Assembly: GCA_964560655.1 (NCBI GenBank)
Contig: CAZLLR010000007.1
Location: 1 to 28,992 of the forward strand
Source: GCA-002772825 sp964560655
GTDB lineage: Bacteria > Patescibacteriota > Minisyncoccia > GCA-002772825
Reading direction: 5' to 3'
DNA: 28,992 nt
The position numbers were made by a program, and so were the translations under genes. The notes beneath the pieces are model-generated. The model was not told the origin of the DNA, did not search any database, and saw nothing but the letters and a program-made list of their open reading frames with translations. Positions 1 to 6,863 of the stretch are shown piece after piece (within the stretch, counting starts at the first letter, position 1; each line of letters starts with the position of its first letter).

Positions 1-80
1 ATAAAAAGAACTAATTCCGCACTATACGGAAACAAGATATCAGTTTACATGATATCTTCTCCCTGTCAACTCCTATGTGG

Positions 81-123
81 AAAATAATAAGGGGGAGCAG
101 GCATAAACATCGCCTACTCCCCC
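81..123 (-). terminator. Rho-independent terminator, minus strand
   Basis: Bases 123-112 pair with 102-91 over 12 positions (11 Watson-Crick pairs and one G-U in the minus-strand RNA; the same position would be a C-A mismatch on the plus strand). The nine-base loop is followed by TTATTATTTT. The G-U and the T-tract both fit termination of minus-strand transcription. Confidence 0.6.
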
Positions 124-226
124 AGCTTCGGCAGCCGTCACTACAGTGGGCTACTCTTGGTATCTTGAATCTCTTCATCTTTCTACCTCCTTTCTTTTAT
201 TTTCTTACATTATCTAATTACATTAG
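83..226 (-). ncRNA. Candidate small structured RNA or leader-peptide unit
   Basis: This is a self-contained minus-strand unit. An extended -10 box (TGCTATAAT, 241-233) is followed about 40 bases later by a perfect AAAGGAGG (193-186) and an ATG at 178. A first hairpin (GTAGCC pairing with GGCTGC) and then a strong hairpin with a T-rich tail (see the terminator entry) follow. The ATG opens a 55-codon frame that ends at 11, beginning MKRFKIPRVAHCSDGCRSW, with four cysteines in the first 26 residues. The terminator lies inside that frame, so a terminated transcript would hold only about 30 codons. It could be a small RNA, a leader peptide with an attenuator for a gene beyond the left edge, or a real small protein. 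I do not recognise the peptide or the RNA family. Confidence 0.35.
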
Positions 227-232
227 AGCATA

Positions 233-251
233 ATTATAGCATACGTGTCAA
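233..251 (-). promoter_or_regulatory. Extended -10 promoter of the left-edge unit
   Basis: Reading the minus strand, TGC-TATAAT occupies 241-233, which is a perfect extended -10 box. A TTGACA at 251-246 lies too close to serve this -10 box but is 18 bases from a weaker TCTAAT. Start of transcription is predicted near 226. Confidence 0.5.
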
Positions 252-282
252 GTCTAGTTCTTTCTTATACTTTCAAACAAAG

Positions 283-307
283 GTACCGAAAAATTGTTTT
301 TCCGTAC
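283..307 (-). terminator. Weak hairpin downstream of tgt
   Basis: An 11-base inverted repeat with one mismatch (GTAC plus A/T-rich inner stem, three-base loop) lies just past the tgt stop and is followed on the minus strand by CTTTGTTTG. It may terminate tgt weakly. The A/T-rich stem makes this uncertain. Confidence 0.3.
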
Positions 308-328
308 TTTTACGTCCTTTCTTAGTTT

Positions 329-1477
329 CTACAGCTTCCCCTTCTTAATATCTTCTCTTAGCTTCTCAACATAAGAATTAAAAAAATAGAGATTATGAAA
401 AGTAAGAAGCTTTAATGCAGTGATCTCTCCTGCCTTATAGAGGTGCGATATATAACTCCTCGTGTAGTCTTTACATACATAACAAGAGCACTTCTTATCT
501 AGTGGCTTCTTATCTTTTAAGAACTTTGACTGCCTCATCTCAAGTCTACCTTCTGAAGAGAAGGCCGTCCCATGGCGAGCATAATGAGTGGGTACAATAC
601 AGTCAAAAGTGTCCACTCCGGCCTTTATGATCTCAGGAATATCCTCTAAGTGTCCTATACCTAGGAGATGTCTTGGTTTCTCTTCTGGTAAATCATCTAA
701 GACGACTTCAAGCATCTTCCCCATTATCTTTTTATCATCACCAAACTCGCCACCTATCCCAAACCCTTCAAAAGGAAGTGAGGATATAAATTTAGCGCTC
801 TCTTTCCTTAAATCAGAGAACTTACCTCCTTGGACGATACCAAAGAGAGCCTGATCCTTCTTAGACTTAAGAGACCTAGCCTTTATACATTCCTCGGCCC
901 ACTTATGACTTAAAGCCAAAGACTTCTTCGTGTATTCATAATTAGCAACTGGTGAAGTGCATTCATCAAAAGCGAAGATAATATCCGCACCTAACTCCTC
1001 TTGTATCTTCATTGACTCCTTAGGTCCTATGAATATCTTCCTACCGTCAATAGGTGACCTAAACTCTACCCCCTTTTCACTAATCTTCAGATTCTTTGGC
1101 TGTTCTCCCTGTGACACAGAAATATCTTTCTTCTTTTTCAAAATCTTCCCCACTCCATGATCCTTGCCAAAACCAAGACTAAAAACTTGAAAACCTCCTG
1201 AGTCTGTCATAAGTGGACTCTTCCAATGCATAAACTTATGTAAGCCACCGACACTCTTCACAATCTTTTCTGCTTGCTTCAGATGCAAGTGGTAAGTATT
1301 ACAGATCAGCATCTGACTCTTTGCTTCTTCTACTTCACTGCTAGTGAGAGTCTTCACTACTCCTTGGGTCGCCACTGTTATAAAAGCGGGTGTCTCCACT
1401 TTTCCATTTGAAGTTTCTATGACACCAAGGCGAGCATTACTCTTCTTAGATTTTTTTAAAATTTTGAATTCAATCAT
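329..1477 (-). CDS. tgt: tRNA-guanine transglycosylase (Tgt)
   Basis: Exchanges guanine 34 of tRNAs with GUN anticodons for queuine or a precursor, acting in the cytoplasm. The family signature is complete: TDSGGFQVFSLG with the substrate-binding Asp, FDEC, GIVQGG, HLLGIGHLEDI, then DTFDCIVPTHYARHG with the nucleophilic Asp, and a C-terminal zinc site CSCYVC followed by an SHL histidine. The length (382 aa) is normal. I prefer the ATG at 1477; a longer frame exists only through a TTG at 1495, and neither has a clear Shine-Dalgarno. No queuosine-synthesis gene lies in the window, so the base may come from salvage. The THYARHG segment differs from the TRNARNG version common in other bacteria, but the Asp is kept. 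Identity is very secure. Confidence 0.96.
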   Translation of the reverse strand: MIEFKILKKSKKSNARLGVIETSNGKVETPAFITVATQGVVKTLTSSEVEEAKSQMLICNTYHLHLKQAEKIVKSVGGLHKFMHWKSPLMTDSGGFQVFSLGFGKDHGVGKILKKKKDISVSQGEQPKNLKISEKGVEFRSPIDGRKIFIGPKESMKIQEELGADIIFAFDECTSPVANYEYTKKSLALSHKWAEECIKARSLKSKKDQALFGIVQGGKFSDLRKESAKFISSLPFEGFGIGGEFGDDKKIMGKMLEVVLDDLPEEKPRHLLGIGHLEDIPEIIKAGVDTFDCIVPTHYARHGTAFSSEGRLEMRQSKFLKDKKPLDKKCSCYVCKDYTRSYISHLYKAGEITALKLLTFHNLYFFNSYVEKLREDIKKGKL

Positions 1478-1540
1478 TTTTATACTTTTACGCAAAACTT
1501 AAACAAAAATGCAGAAAAATTGTTTTGTAAGAATTCCCCT

Positions 1541-1556
1541 TCCGCCCGCTGGCGGA
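1541..1556. repeat. GC-rich palindrome TCCGCC-N4-GGCGGA
   Basis: A perfect six-base-pair GC-rich inverted repeat with a CGCT spacer sits in a 250-base A/T-rich gap upstream of tgt. A near-identical palindrome with spacer GC is found at 18093-18106 inside a broken tRNA, which suggests a dispersed short element. The rest of the gap 1478-1728 shows no gene that I can support. Confidence 0.5.
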
Positions 1557-1728
1557 GACCGTTCTAAAAAAATAGTTGTTTCTGCCTTTTTGTATTATTT
1601 TAGAAATTTTAAATTCAACAATCTATATTATTAAAAAATTCGAGAAATATAGTCTTCGTAGAATTTTCCTCATGTCCGTCCTTAAGAAGACCTTCCTTTC
1701 CAAATTTTTATATCCCTAATCAATACTT

Positions 1729-2205
1729 TTAATTTTGGCTTTCCGTAGAGGTAGCCCTAGTCGCATTCTCCTCACCTACAAGCTCTCCATTCATCTCGTC
1801 ATACTCTCCATCTGTTATTACTCGTTCAATCATACCAGTTTCTAAGGTGACGAAAGTGGTATGATTTGTTGTAATTGATACAAGATTATCATCTAACCTA
1901 TTACCATAACCGGCATGTCTAGACTCAAATCCAAAAGAAAACTCATAACAAAAATTACAATCTAATTTTCTATATCCTCTAAAGACTAAGCCTGAACCGT
2001 CAAACTTATAAGTAGGAGCCTTAACCATAATCCAATTACGTGCCAACTCCTTTGATCCTACTACACTGTATTTAATATCTACTACTTCTTTTTTGTTTAA
2101 TTTTCTGACTACAAAAAAACTTACTCCAAAGACACCTGCAATTGAAATAAAGACGATAAAAAATAAAAGGGAGAAAAGTATTAAAAGATGTTTATTATGT
2201 TTCAT
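1729..2205 (-). CDS. Hypothetical membrane-anchored protein
   Basis: A 158-residue protein that I do not recognise. It starts with a short basic stretch (MKHNKH) and one hydrophobic segment at about residues 8-33 (uncleaved signal anchor or signal peptide), so the remaining 120 residues probably lie outside the membrane. The middle has a CNFC pair at about residues 83-86 in a region rich in aromatic residues, and the C-terminus is acidic and low in complexity. It has its own 5' flank and lies 43 bases downstream of the nuclease gene on the same strand, so it may be co-transcribed with it. No Shine-Dalgarno sequence is visible. The paired cysteines would suit the disulfide system encoded at 5.6-6.6 kb, which is only a suggestion. 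Confidence 0.6.
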   Translation of the reverse strand: MKHNKHLLILFSLLFFIVFISIAGVFGVSFFVVRKLNKKEVVDIKYSVVGSKELARNWIMVKAPTYKFDGSGLVFRGYRKLDCNFCYEFSFGFESRHAGYGNRLDDNLVSITTNHTTFVTLETGMIERVITDGEYDEMNGELVGEENATRATSTESQN

Positions 2206-2248
2206 TTACTTTCTATTTTACCTTAAAAATAAAAAAATATCATTAATC

Positions 2249-3001
2249 TTATGTAACTACTCCGCGAATAGCCTTTCTGTAATTGCAATAATCACATTCT
2301 GGGTCAGAATTAGGGATATTTCCTTCACAGAGACACTTACGAGCATCCATAAGAGTGCCCTCAACCCAAGAACTGTCTCCTTTATAAGGCAAGACTACCA
2401 CATCAAATTCCAGCTTGCCGTCAAAAGTTGTTTTATCTTTCTTTCCATTACAATATACGAAATAGCCTGTATCTGAGACCTTGTGTCCATTCATTTTCAA
2501 CAACCATTGATAAATTTCCATTTGTCTCTTATAAGCAATCTGCCAATCTGCATCAAGACTCAACTCCCCGTCTTTACTTGTCGCTTTATAATCAACGACA
2601 ATAAGCTCACCGCTCGAAGTAACCCACACATCATCAACAGCGCCAGTAACTATAAAATTAGACTGCTTATGGTGGTGCCTCACACCAACAAAATTCTCCC
2701 TCCATTCATCAATATCTTTATGCTTAAAAGGAATAGCATCTATGCCGTACTTTTCCATAAGAGGGTGAATAGTTCCTTTTGCTCGATGAATATCAAATTC
2801 TTTCTTTAATAATGAATCCACTGCAGAATTTAAACTAAAAGGAAAACCCGGTGGCTTACCTACCCCCAAACGCCTATCTATGTAAAAACAACGAGGGCAA
2901 TTTAAGAAAGAATCTATCTTCGAACGACTAAGCTTAAAGGGTTCGTCTGAAGACGGGTCAAATATGTTACGATTTCGCCTCGGATTGTAGTAAATAGACA
3001 T
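2249..3001 (-). CDS. PD-(D/E)XK nuclease, RecB/Cas4-like, probable Fe-S protein
   Basis: A 250-residue single-domain nuclease of the PDDEXK_1 type. The N-terminus has the family opening LSRSKIDSFLNCPRCFY (24-40). The active site is read from AVDDVW (Asp 123/124), VVDYKAT (Asp 137, Lys 139) and the QMEIYQW helix (Gln 160). Cysteines at 35 and 38 near the N-terminus, and at 223, 225, 236 and 239 near the C-terminus, resemble the split iron-sulfur clamp of Cas4 and AddB. There are no cas genes or helicase domain nearby, so it is not assigned to CRISPR adaptation or RecBCD; a stand-alone DNA-repair exonuclease is more likely. It is divergent from the phosphoribosyltransferase gene across a 12-bp inverted repeat. 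A TAATAT box six bases before the ATG suggests a leaderless message. Confidence 0.8.
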   Translation of the reverse strand: MSIYYNPRRNRNIFDPSSDEPFKLSRSKIDSFLNCPRCFYIDRRLGVGKPPGFPFSLNSAVDSLLKKEFDIHRAKGTIHPLMEKYGIDAIPFKHKDIDEWRENFVGVRHHHKQSNFIVTGAVDDVWVTSSGELIVVDYKATSKDGELSLDADWQIAYKRQMEIYQWLLKMNGHKVSDTGYFVYCNGKKDKTTFDGKLEFDVVVLPYKGDSSWVEGTLMDARKCLCEGNIPNSDPECDYCNYRKAIRGVVT

Positions 3002-3047
3002 GATTATATATTAACAGAAAAATAAAGATTGACTATTCTTAGCACTT

Positions 3048-3075
3048 CAGATTACTATTAAAAAATAGTAATCTG
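3048..3075. promoter_or_regulatory. 12-bp perfect inverted repeat, operator candidate
   Basis: CAGATTACTATT (3048-3059) and its exact reverse complement (3064-3075) flank AAAA. The repeat lies between two divergent genes and directly abuts the -10 box (TATAAT, 3081-3086) of the plus-strand phosphoribosyltransferase, covering its -35 position. There is no T-tract directly after either arm, so an operator is more likely than a terminator. Confidence 0.5.
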
Positions 3076-3080
3076 TCTTA

Positions 3081-3086
3081 TATAAT
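3081..3086 (+). promoter_or_regulatory. -10 box of the phosphoribosyltransferase gene
   Basis: A perfect TATAAT lies 29 bases before the GTG start at 3116. A weak TTAAAA 17 bases upstream could be the -35 box and lies inside the inverted repeat. Confidence 0.45.
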
Positions 3087-3115
3087 TAATTATAAAAATA
3101 AAAAAATTTAAGCCC

Positions 3116-3481
3116 GTGATAGATAATAACTGCCAACATTATTCTTGGGATGATTTCAGCGAAGATGCCATCCTTCTTATAGAAAAGATAAAAAACTCTA
3201 ACCAAAAATTTGACGGGGTCTTCGGTCCACCACGAGGAGGGTTAACTCTTGCAGTAATGATCTCACACCATCTTAAAGTTCCCTTCCTTAGTAAACCATT
3301 AAGTGCCAATACTCTCATCGTCGATGATATAGCTGACTCTGGTAAAACCTTGGAAGAATTCAAGGGGAAAAATTTTATCGCTACACTCTTCTATCATAAG
3401 CAAAGTTCGACTATTCCTGACATATGGATAAAAGAGAAGAAAGAGAAATGGATTACTTTTCCTTGGGAAAAATCTAAATAA
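3116..3481 (+). CDS. Phosphoribosyltransferase family protein
   Basis: A small (121 aa) type I phosphoribosyltransferase. The PRPP-binding motif NTLIVDDIADSGKT (residues 65-78) is textbook, and GPPRGGL (residues 37-43) forms the pyrophosphate loop. The fold resembles the xanthine/guanine (Gpt-like) branch in size and in the PRGG loop, but base specificity cannot be read from the sequence. The start is a GTG, with no in-frame ATG before residue 48 and no Shine-Dalgarno sequence. It stands alone on the plus strand between minus-strand genes, with an inverted repeat at its promoter and a terminator directly after the stop. It probably serves purine salvage, which would fit a host-dependent cell that lacks full nucleotide synthesis. 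Confidence 0.8.
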   Translation: MIDNNCQHYSWDDFSEDAILLIEKIKNSNQKFDGVFGPPRGGLTLAVMISHHLKVPFLSKPLSANTLIVDDIADSGKTLEEFKGKNFIATLFYHKQSSTIPDIWIKEKKEKWITFPWEKSK

Positions 3482-3521
3482 CAAAATACCCTTTGGACTA
3501 TAAAAACCAATGGGTATTTTG
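3482..3521. terminator. Bidirectional terminator between convergent genes
   Basis: CAAAATACCC pairs with GGGTATTTTG, and an inner TTGG pairs with CCAA. The hairpin is flanked by A/T runs that give a T-rich tail on both strands. It sits between the plus-strand phosphoribosyltransferase stop and the minus-strand stop at 3558. Confidence 0.75.
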
Positions 3522-3557
3522 TATTAGAGGAATATAAGTTAGATTGTTTCTATTGTT

Positions 3558-4550
3558 TTAAAGTGTAGTAAATGACCACTCCGTTGAAGTTGCCATATTA
3601 CCTAAGACATCAGAAGATGACACAAGAAAATAATATGTTGTACTTGCAGATAGACCACTGAGGGTAAGTCCATGACTTAACTCTAATATAGCAGAAGACG
3701 CTTGAGGTAAGATTACTACATCAACAGGTGTTGTCGTAGCATACCAAATCTTGCTATCTGAAGCTTCGTCAGTAATCCAACTAGCTAGACTTGATGTAGC
3801 AGTAATACCTGAGACACCAACACTTGATATAACAGGAGCTGTTATATCAACAACTGGAGGAGTAGTTGTCCCTGTGTCACTGCCACCTATAGGAATGCAG
3901 TCACCATCTTCATTATCGTATCCACTACCATCCTTATGTCCAGAAGAGTGTTTCTCTTCTTTTTTCACTTTCTTCTTACACTCATTGTGTTTTGGTTCAT
4001 TATGTGATTCAGTATGACTTATTTTTCGTCGATAAGTGGATGAGAAAAGCGGTGTTGTAGTAGATGAAGAAATTTTCTTAGCTATACCAGAAGCATGGAG
4101 AAGCCCTGACGGCACATGACCAGATTTGCCAGCGCCATCCTCCAAAAGCTCATAAAGCTTCTTCCTTGTCTTTGGTCCGACGATACCAATACTTTCTATA
4201 CCGTGCTTCTTTTGGAATTTTTTAATAGCTCTTTCTGTCAAAGGACCAAAATAACCACTAACAATTCCCTCAGGATAAACTTCACTATCACTCTTCAAAA
4301 ACTCTTGGAGTTGAGTCACGTCATCTCCTGAGACACCTTTATAAAGAGACCTTGTGAGTTTGAGCTCAGCTCTTACTGCCACAACCTCAGAACTTAAAGC
4401 TTGTATCTGCTCTTGAAGAACCTTAACCTGCTCCATGAGAGATGTTATCAAAGTCTGCAAGTCACTCGCTGTATTTTGGGCAAGCGCAGGAACTGCCTGT
4501 GAAAAAACGAGAGCCAACATAATAGCACCTATAACTATACCTTTTTTCAT
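3558..4550 (-). CDS. Secreted peptidoglycan-binding protein with C-terminal FN3-like domain
   Basis: A 330-residue exported protein. Residues 1-24 are a clear signal peptide (MKKGI, hydrophobic core, cleavage after ALA). Residues 28-65 form a coiled coil with heptads. Residues 70-137 are a PG_binding_1 domain (GDDVTQLQEFL, GYFGPLTERAIKKFQ, GIVGPKTRKKL). Residues 150-215 are a Ser/Thr then His/Lys-rich linker. A DNEDGDCIP stretch resembles a calcium-binding DxDxD loop with one cysteine. Residues 235-330 are an FN3-like beta domain ending WSFTTL, the same unit found in the giant protein at 26680-28992. It likely anchors in the wall and displays a beta domain outside. It has its own upstream region with a TATTAT box about 50 bases before the ATG. 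Confidence 0.82.
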   Translation of the reverse strand: MKKGIVIGAIMLALVFSQAVPALAQNTASDLQTLITSLMEQVKVLQEQIQALSSEVVAVRAELKLTRSLYKGVSGDDVTQLQEFLKSDSEVYPEGIVSGYFGPLTERAIKKFQKKHGIESIGIVGPKTRKKLYELLEDGAGKSGHVPSGLLHASGIAKKISSSTTTPLFSSTYRRKISHTESHNEPKHNECKKKVKKEEKHSSGHKDGSGYDNEDGDCIPIGGSDTGTTTPPVVDITAPVISSVGVSGITATSSLASWITDEASDSKIWYATTTPVDVVILPQASSAILELSHGLTLSGLSASTTYYFLVSSSDVLGNMATSTEWSFTTL

Positions 4551-4697
4551 ATTCTTATTAATTTTACCGTTAATAAACTTTCTAATAATTGTTCCCTATA
4601 ATATTCGACTTTTTTCTTTAATTACATTAAATAAGCATGGAAGCCTATTTAAACAAAAAGACGCTTAAATCATCTTAAAATTACAGCTTAACGACTG

Positions 4698-5447
4698 TCA
4701 TAAAATCAATCCAGAAAAATATATAATAATAATACCAGAAATTATCAAAAATAGCTGTATAGCGCTACTTATTTTGCCTTTTGAGCCTTCTCCATCATGT
4801 AACCCTGGGATAAGATCTGAAGCGGCTATATAGAGGAAATTACCTGCCACCAGCCCTAAGGCTGGAACTATTAAACTTTCTAATTTCGGAGCTGAAAAAT
4901 AAGCTAGAAGAGACCCAGCTATAGTAGTAAGGGCGATTAGGAAATTATAAAAAAGAGCCTTTTTCACAGAATAGCCAGCACGAATAAGTATGAAAAAGTC
5001 TGAAATCTCCATTGGTGCCTCATGGATTAAGACTGCGGCTGTAGTAACCAAACCAAGTTTAAAATCAACAATAAAAGCAAGGGCTACGATAACTCCATCA
5101 ATAAAATTATGGATTGCGTCTCCTAGTAATACCTTTAGTCCTTCTCTAGTGTCATGAACAGGGCAATCTGCCGTATGGCAATGGGACCAAGATAAGATTC
5201 TCGTCAAAGCAAAAAAGGCTAAAAAGCCAATTAATACATAAGTAAATACAAAGGTCGAAGAAGCTTTTTCAAGGGCCTCAGGTAAAATATCAAAGAACAC
5301 TACCCCCAGAAGTGACCCGACAGAGAAGCTAACAAGGTAATTTATATATTTTGTGACATTCTTTTTAAATAAAAAGACTATTACTTGCCCTATAAGAGCC
5401 ACTATAGATTGTGCGGCACTCGCTCCTAATATCCAGACTAATAACAT
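4698..5447 (-). CDS. ZIP family divalent metal transporter
   Basis: An integral membrane protein of 249 residues with about eight hydrophobic segments. Metal-site motifs of the ZIP family are visible in the fourth and fifth segments: GDAIHNFIDGVIVAL and HEAPMEISDF. The usual His-rich cytoplasmic loop is represented by SHCHTADCPVHD, which also holds two cysteines. It probably imports zinc or iron; the exact metal is not readable. It is divergent from dsbB. TATAAT sits exactly six bases before the ATG with no Shine-Dalgarno, so the message is probably leaderless. The length is usual for short bacterial ZIPs. Confidence 0.9.
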   Translation of the reverse strand: MLLVWILGASAAQSIVALIGQVIVFLFKKNVTKYINYLVSFSVGSLLGVVFFDILPEALEKASSTFVFTYVLIGFLAFFALTRILSWSHCHTADCPVHDTREGLKVLLGDAIHNFIDGVIVALAFIVDFKLGLVTTAAVLIHEAPMEISDFFILIRAGYSVKKALFYNFLIALTTIAGSLLAYFSAPKLESLIVPALGLVAGNFLYIAASDLIPGLHDGEGSKGKISSAIQLFLIISGIIIIYFSGLIL

Positions 5448-5453
5448 AACTTT

Positions 5454-5459
5454 ATTATA
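5454..5459 (-). promoter_or_regulatory. Leaderless -10 box of the ZIP gene
   Basis: A minus-strand TATAAT (5459-5454) is followed by AAAGTT and then the ATG at 5447. Transcription would start at or next to the A of the start codon. Confidence 0.5.
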
Positions 5460-5545
5460 GAATAATATATATTTTTTGAGAAATAAACTAAAGCTAACTT
5501 TAAATAATCCTAATATATCATGTTTAATGCAAAATTATATGAAAA

Positions 5546-5554
5546 TGATATAAT
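5546..5554 (+). promoter_or_regulatory. Extended -10, leaderless promoter of dsbB-dsbA
   Basis: TGATATAAT (an extended -10 box) ends seven bases before the ATG at 5562, and there is no Shine-Dalgarno. The start point would fall on or next to the ATG. It mirrors the leaderless box of the divergent ZIP gene about 90 bases away. Confidence 0.55.
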
Positions 5555-5561
5555 TATCTAG

Positions 5562-5987
5562 ATGATTAATCTAATAAGAAAAAATAGCCTTTACTTGTCT
5601 TTGATTATTGTAATATTAGGTGTTGGAGGGAGTATTTATACAAGCGCTATTCTCAATATTGAGCCTTGCTCGTTATGCTGGTATCAGCGTATTTTTCTAT
5701 ATCCTCTAGCTATCATTATACCTATTGGAATATTAAGAAAAGATTCAAATATCTATATATATACTTTACCTCTCAGTATTGTAGGTACGATAATAGCCCT
5801 CTATCATTATTTGTTATATATTAAAATTATCCCTGAGGCGCTCGCTCCTTGCCTAGTAGGTAGAGTGTCATGCACACAAGAACTACCCCAACTATTCGGA
5901 TTCTTAAATATCTTACAATTATCACTTCTAGCTTTTATACTAATTACTATTTTACTATACTTATCAAAAAAATATGAGAATAACTAA
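5562..5987 (+). CDS. Disulfide bond formation protein DsbB/BdbC
   Basis: A 141-residue four-helix membrane protein that re-oxidises a DsbA-type thiol oxidase and passes electrons to quinone. The two redox pairs are present: Cys36-Ser-Leu-Cys39 followed by WYQR (first extracytoplasmic loop), and Cys97 and Cys104 (APCLVGRVSC, second loop). The length matches BdbC-type proteins, which are shorter than E. coli DsbB. Its last 14 bases overlap the dsbA-like gene, so the two are translated together. The pair shows that this cell oxidises exported proteins, which fits the paired cysteines in several secreted proteins here. Confidence 0.92.
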   Translation: MINLIRKNSLYLSLIIVILGVGGSIYTSAILNIEPCSLCWYQRIFLYPLAIIIPIGILRKDSNIYIYTLPLSIVGTIIALYHYLLYIKIIPEALAPCLVGRVSCTQELPQLFGFLNILQLSLLAFILITILLYLSKKYENN

Positions 5988-6627
5988 AGAAATAATCATT
6001 ATTTCAACTATTGGTATTGTCTTCCTTATTGGATTCGGTTTCCTTATATACTTCTTCAATTCTTCCGTAAACTCTCCAACTATTTCAATTAACTCAGATT
6101 TACTTATCAAAGAAACAAGCCATATGACTGGGACGCTAGGATCTAAAGTAACGTTAGTTGAATTTGGAGATTATCAATGTCCAGCATGTGGACAAATGTT
6201 CCCGTTGACAGAAGAAATTATTAAAACTTATGGTCAAAATCCTAATTTCAATTTCGTATACCGCCATTTTCCCCTTCCTCAACATAAAAATTCGATTATT
6301 GCAGCTGAAGTAGCTGAAGCGGCAGCTGCTCAGGGAAAATTTTGGGAAATGCATAAATTAATTTACATGAATCAAGATGAGTGGAGTGAAGAATCAGAAC
6401 CACTATTAATCTTTAAAGGATATGCTGAAAAGCTAGGTTTAAATGTATCGAAATTTATTAACGATTTAAATCAAAATATTTATAAAGAGATAATCCAATC
6501 TGACTCTAGTGACGGAATGAGAATCCCACTTGACCATACGCCGACACTATTCATAAATGGGATTGAGGAACAAAATATTAATTTATCTAATCTCAAGAGG
6601 AAAATAGATGTTCTTTTACAGAGCTAA
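5974..6627 (+). CDS. DsbA/BdbD-like membrane-anchored thiol-disulfide oxidoreductase
   Basis: A 217-residue protein with one N-terminal membrane helix (about residues 6-28) and an extracytoplasmic thioredoxin fold. The active site is CPAC (69-72) in FGDYQCPACGQMFP. The DsbA helical insertion follows, and HTPTLFING supplies the cis-proline loop. It oxidises cysteines in secreted proteins and is itself re-oxidised by the overlapping dsbB product. The start at 5974 lies inside dsbB, as is common for this pair. A weak hairpin (AGCTAA and TTAGCT) just past the stop could end the transcript. Confidence 0.92.
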   Translation: MRITKEIIIISTIGIVFLIGFGFLIYFFNSSVNSPTISINSDLLIKETSHMTGTLGSKVTLVEFGDYQCPACGQMFPLTEEIIKTYGQNPNFNFVYRHFPLPQHKNSIIAAEVAEAAAAQGKFWEMHKLIYMNQDEWSEESEPLLIFKGYAEKLGLNVSKFINDLNQNIYKEIIQSDSSDGMRIPLDHTPTLFINGIEEQNINLSNLKRKIDVLLQS

Positions 6628-6669
6628 TTTATAGATATATTTAGCTTTAATTTACTCTATTTATATTGA

Positions 6670-6698
6670 TTGACATATTTTAATAGACATGCTAATAT
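6670..6698 (+). promoter_or_regulatory. Consensus sigma-70 promoter upstream of the 3D-domain gene
   Basis: TTGACA (6670-6675), a spacer of exactly 17 bases, and TAATAT (6693-6698). This is the closest match in the window to a full two-box promoter. Start of transcription is predicted near 6705. Confidence 0.7.
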
Positions 6699-6704
6699 CA
6701 CATT

Positions 6705-6863
6705 TGCATCAGCAGTTTCGTTGGTGCTTTATTTTTACCCGTGATTTTACGGGAAGCACTATATTCCAAACCATCTTCTTACAAGAGGGTATGGGTTAAA
6801 GTGACTATTCAGCTAAATTAGCCTTTATAAATAAAGAATAGGTTAAAAATAAAACTATCAATT
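6705..6863 (+). promoter_or_regulatory. Structured 5' leader of about 160 bases
   Basis: Between the promoter and the ATG lies a long leader. It contains a compound hairpin: GTGCTT (6724-6729) pairs with AAGCAC (6754-6759) around an inner CCCGT/ACGGG stem (6738-6753). A second possible stem follows near 6769-6800. Most genes here have short leaders or none, so this one stands out. I could not match it to a known riboswitch class. Confidence 0.4.

Noticed and set aside
2249..3001. Cas4 of a CRISPR system
   Set aside because: The fold and cysteine pattern are similar, but there are no cas1/cas2 genes and no repeat-spacer array anywhere in the window.
5448..5561. Coding region in the ZIP-dsbB gap
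   Set aside because: Only 114 bases, very A/T-rich, and fully explained by two divergent promoters.
6705..6863. c-di-AMP (ydaO/yuaA) riboswitch
   Set aside because: A TCAGCTAA segment and an ACGGG stem are loosely reminiscent, but the conserved core and two-fold layout are not recognisable by eye, so I kept it as an unclassified leader.
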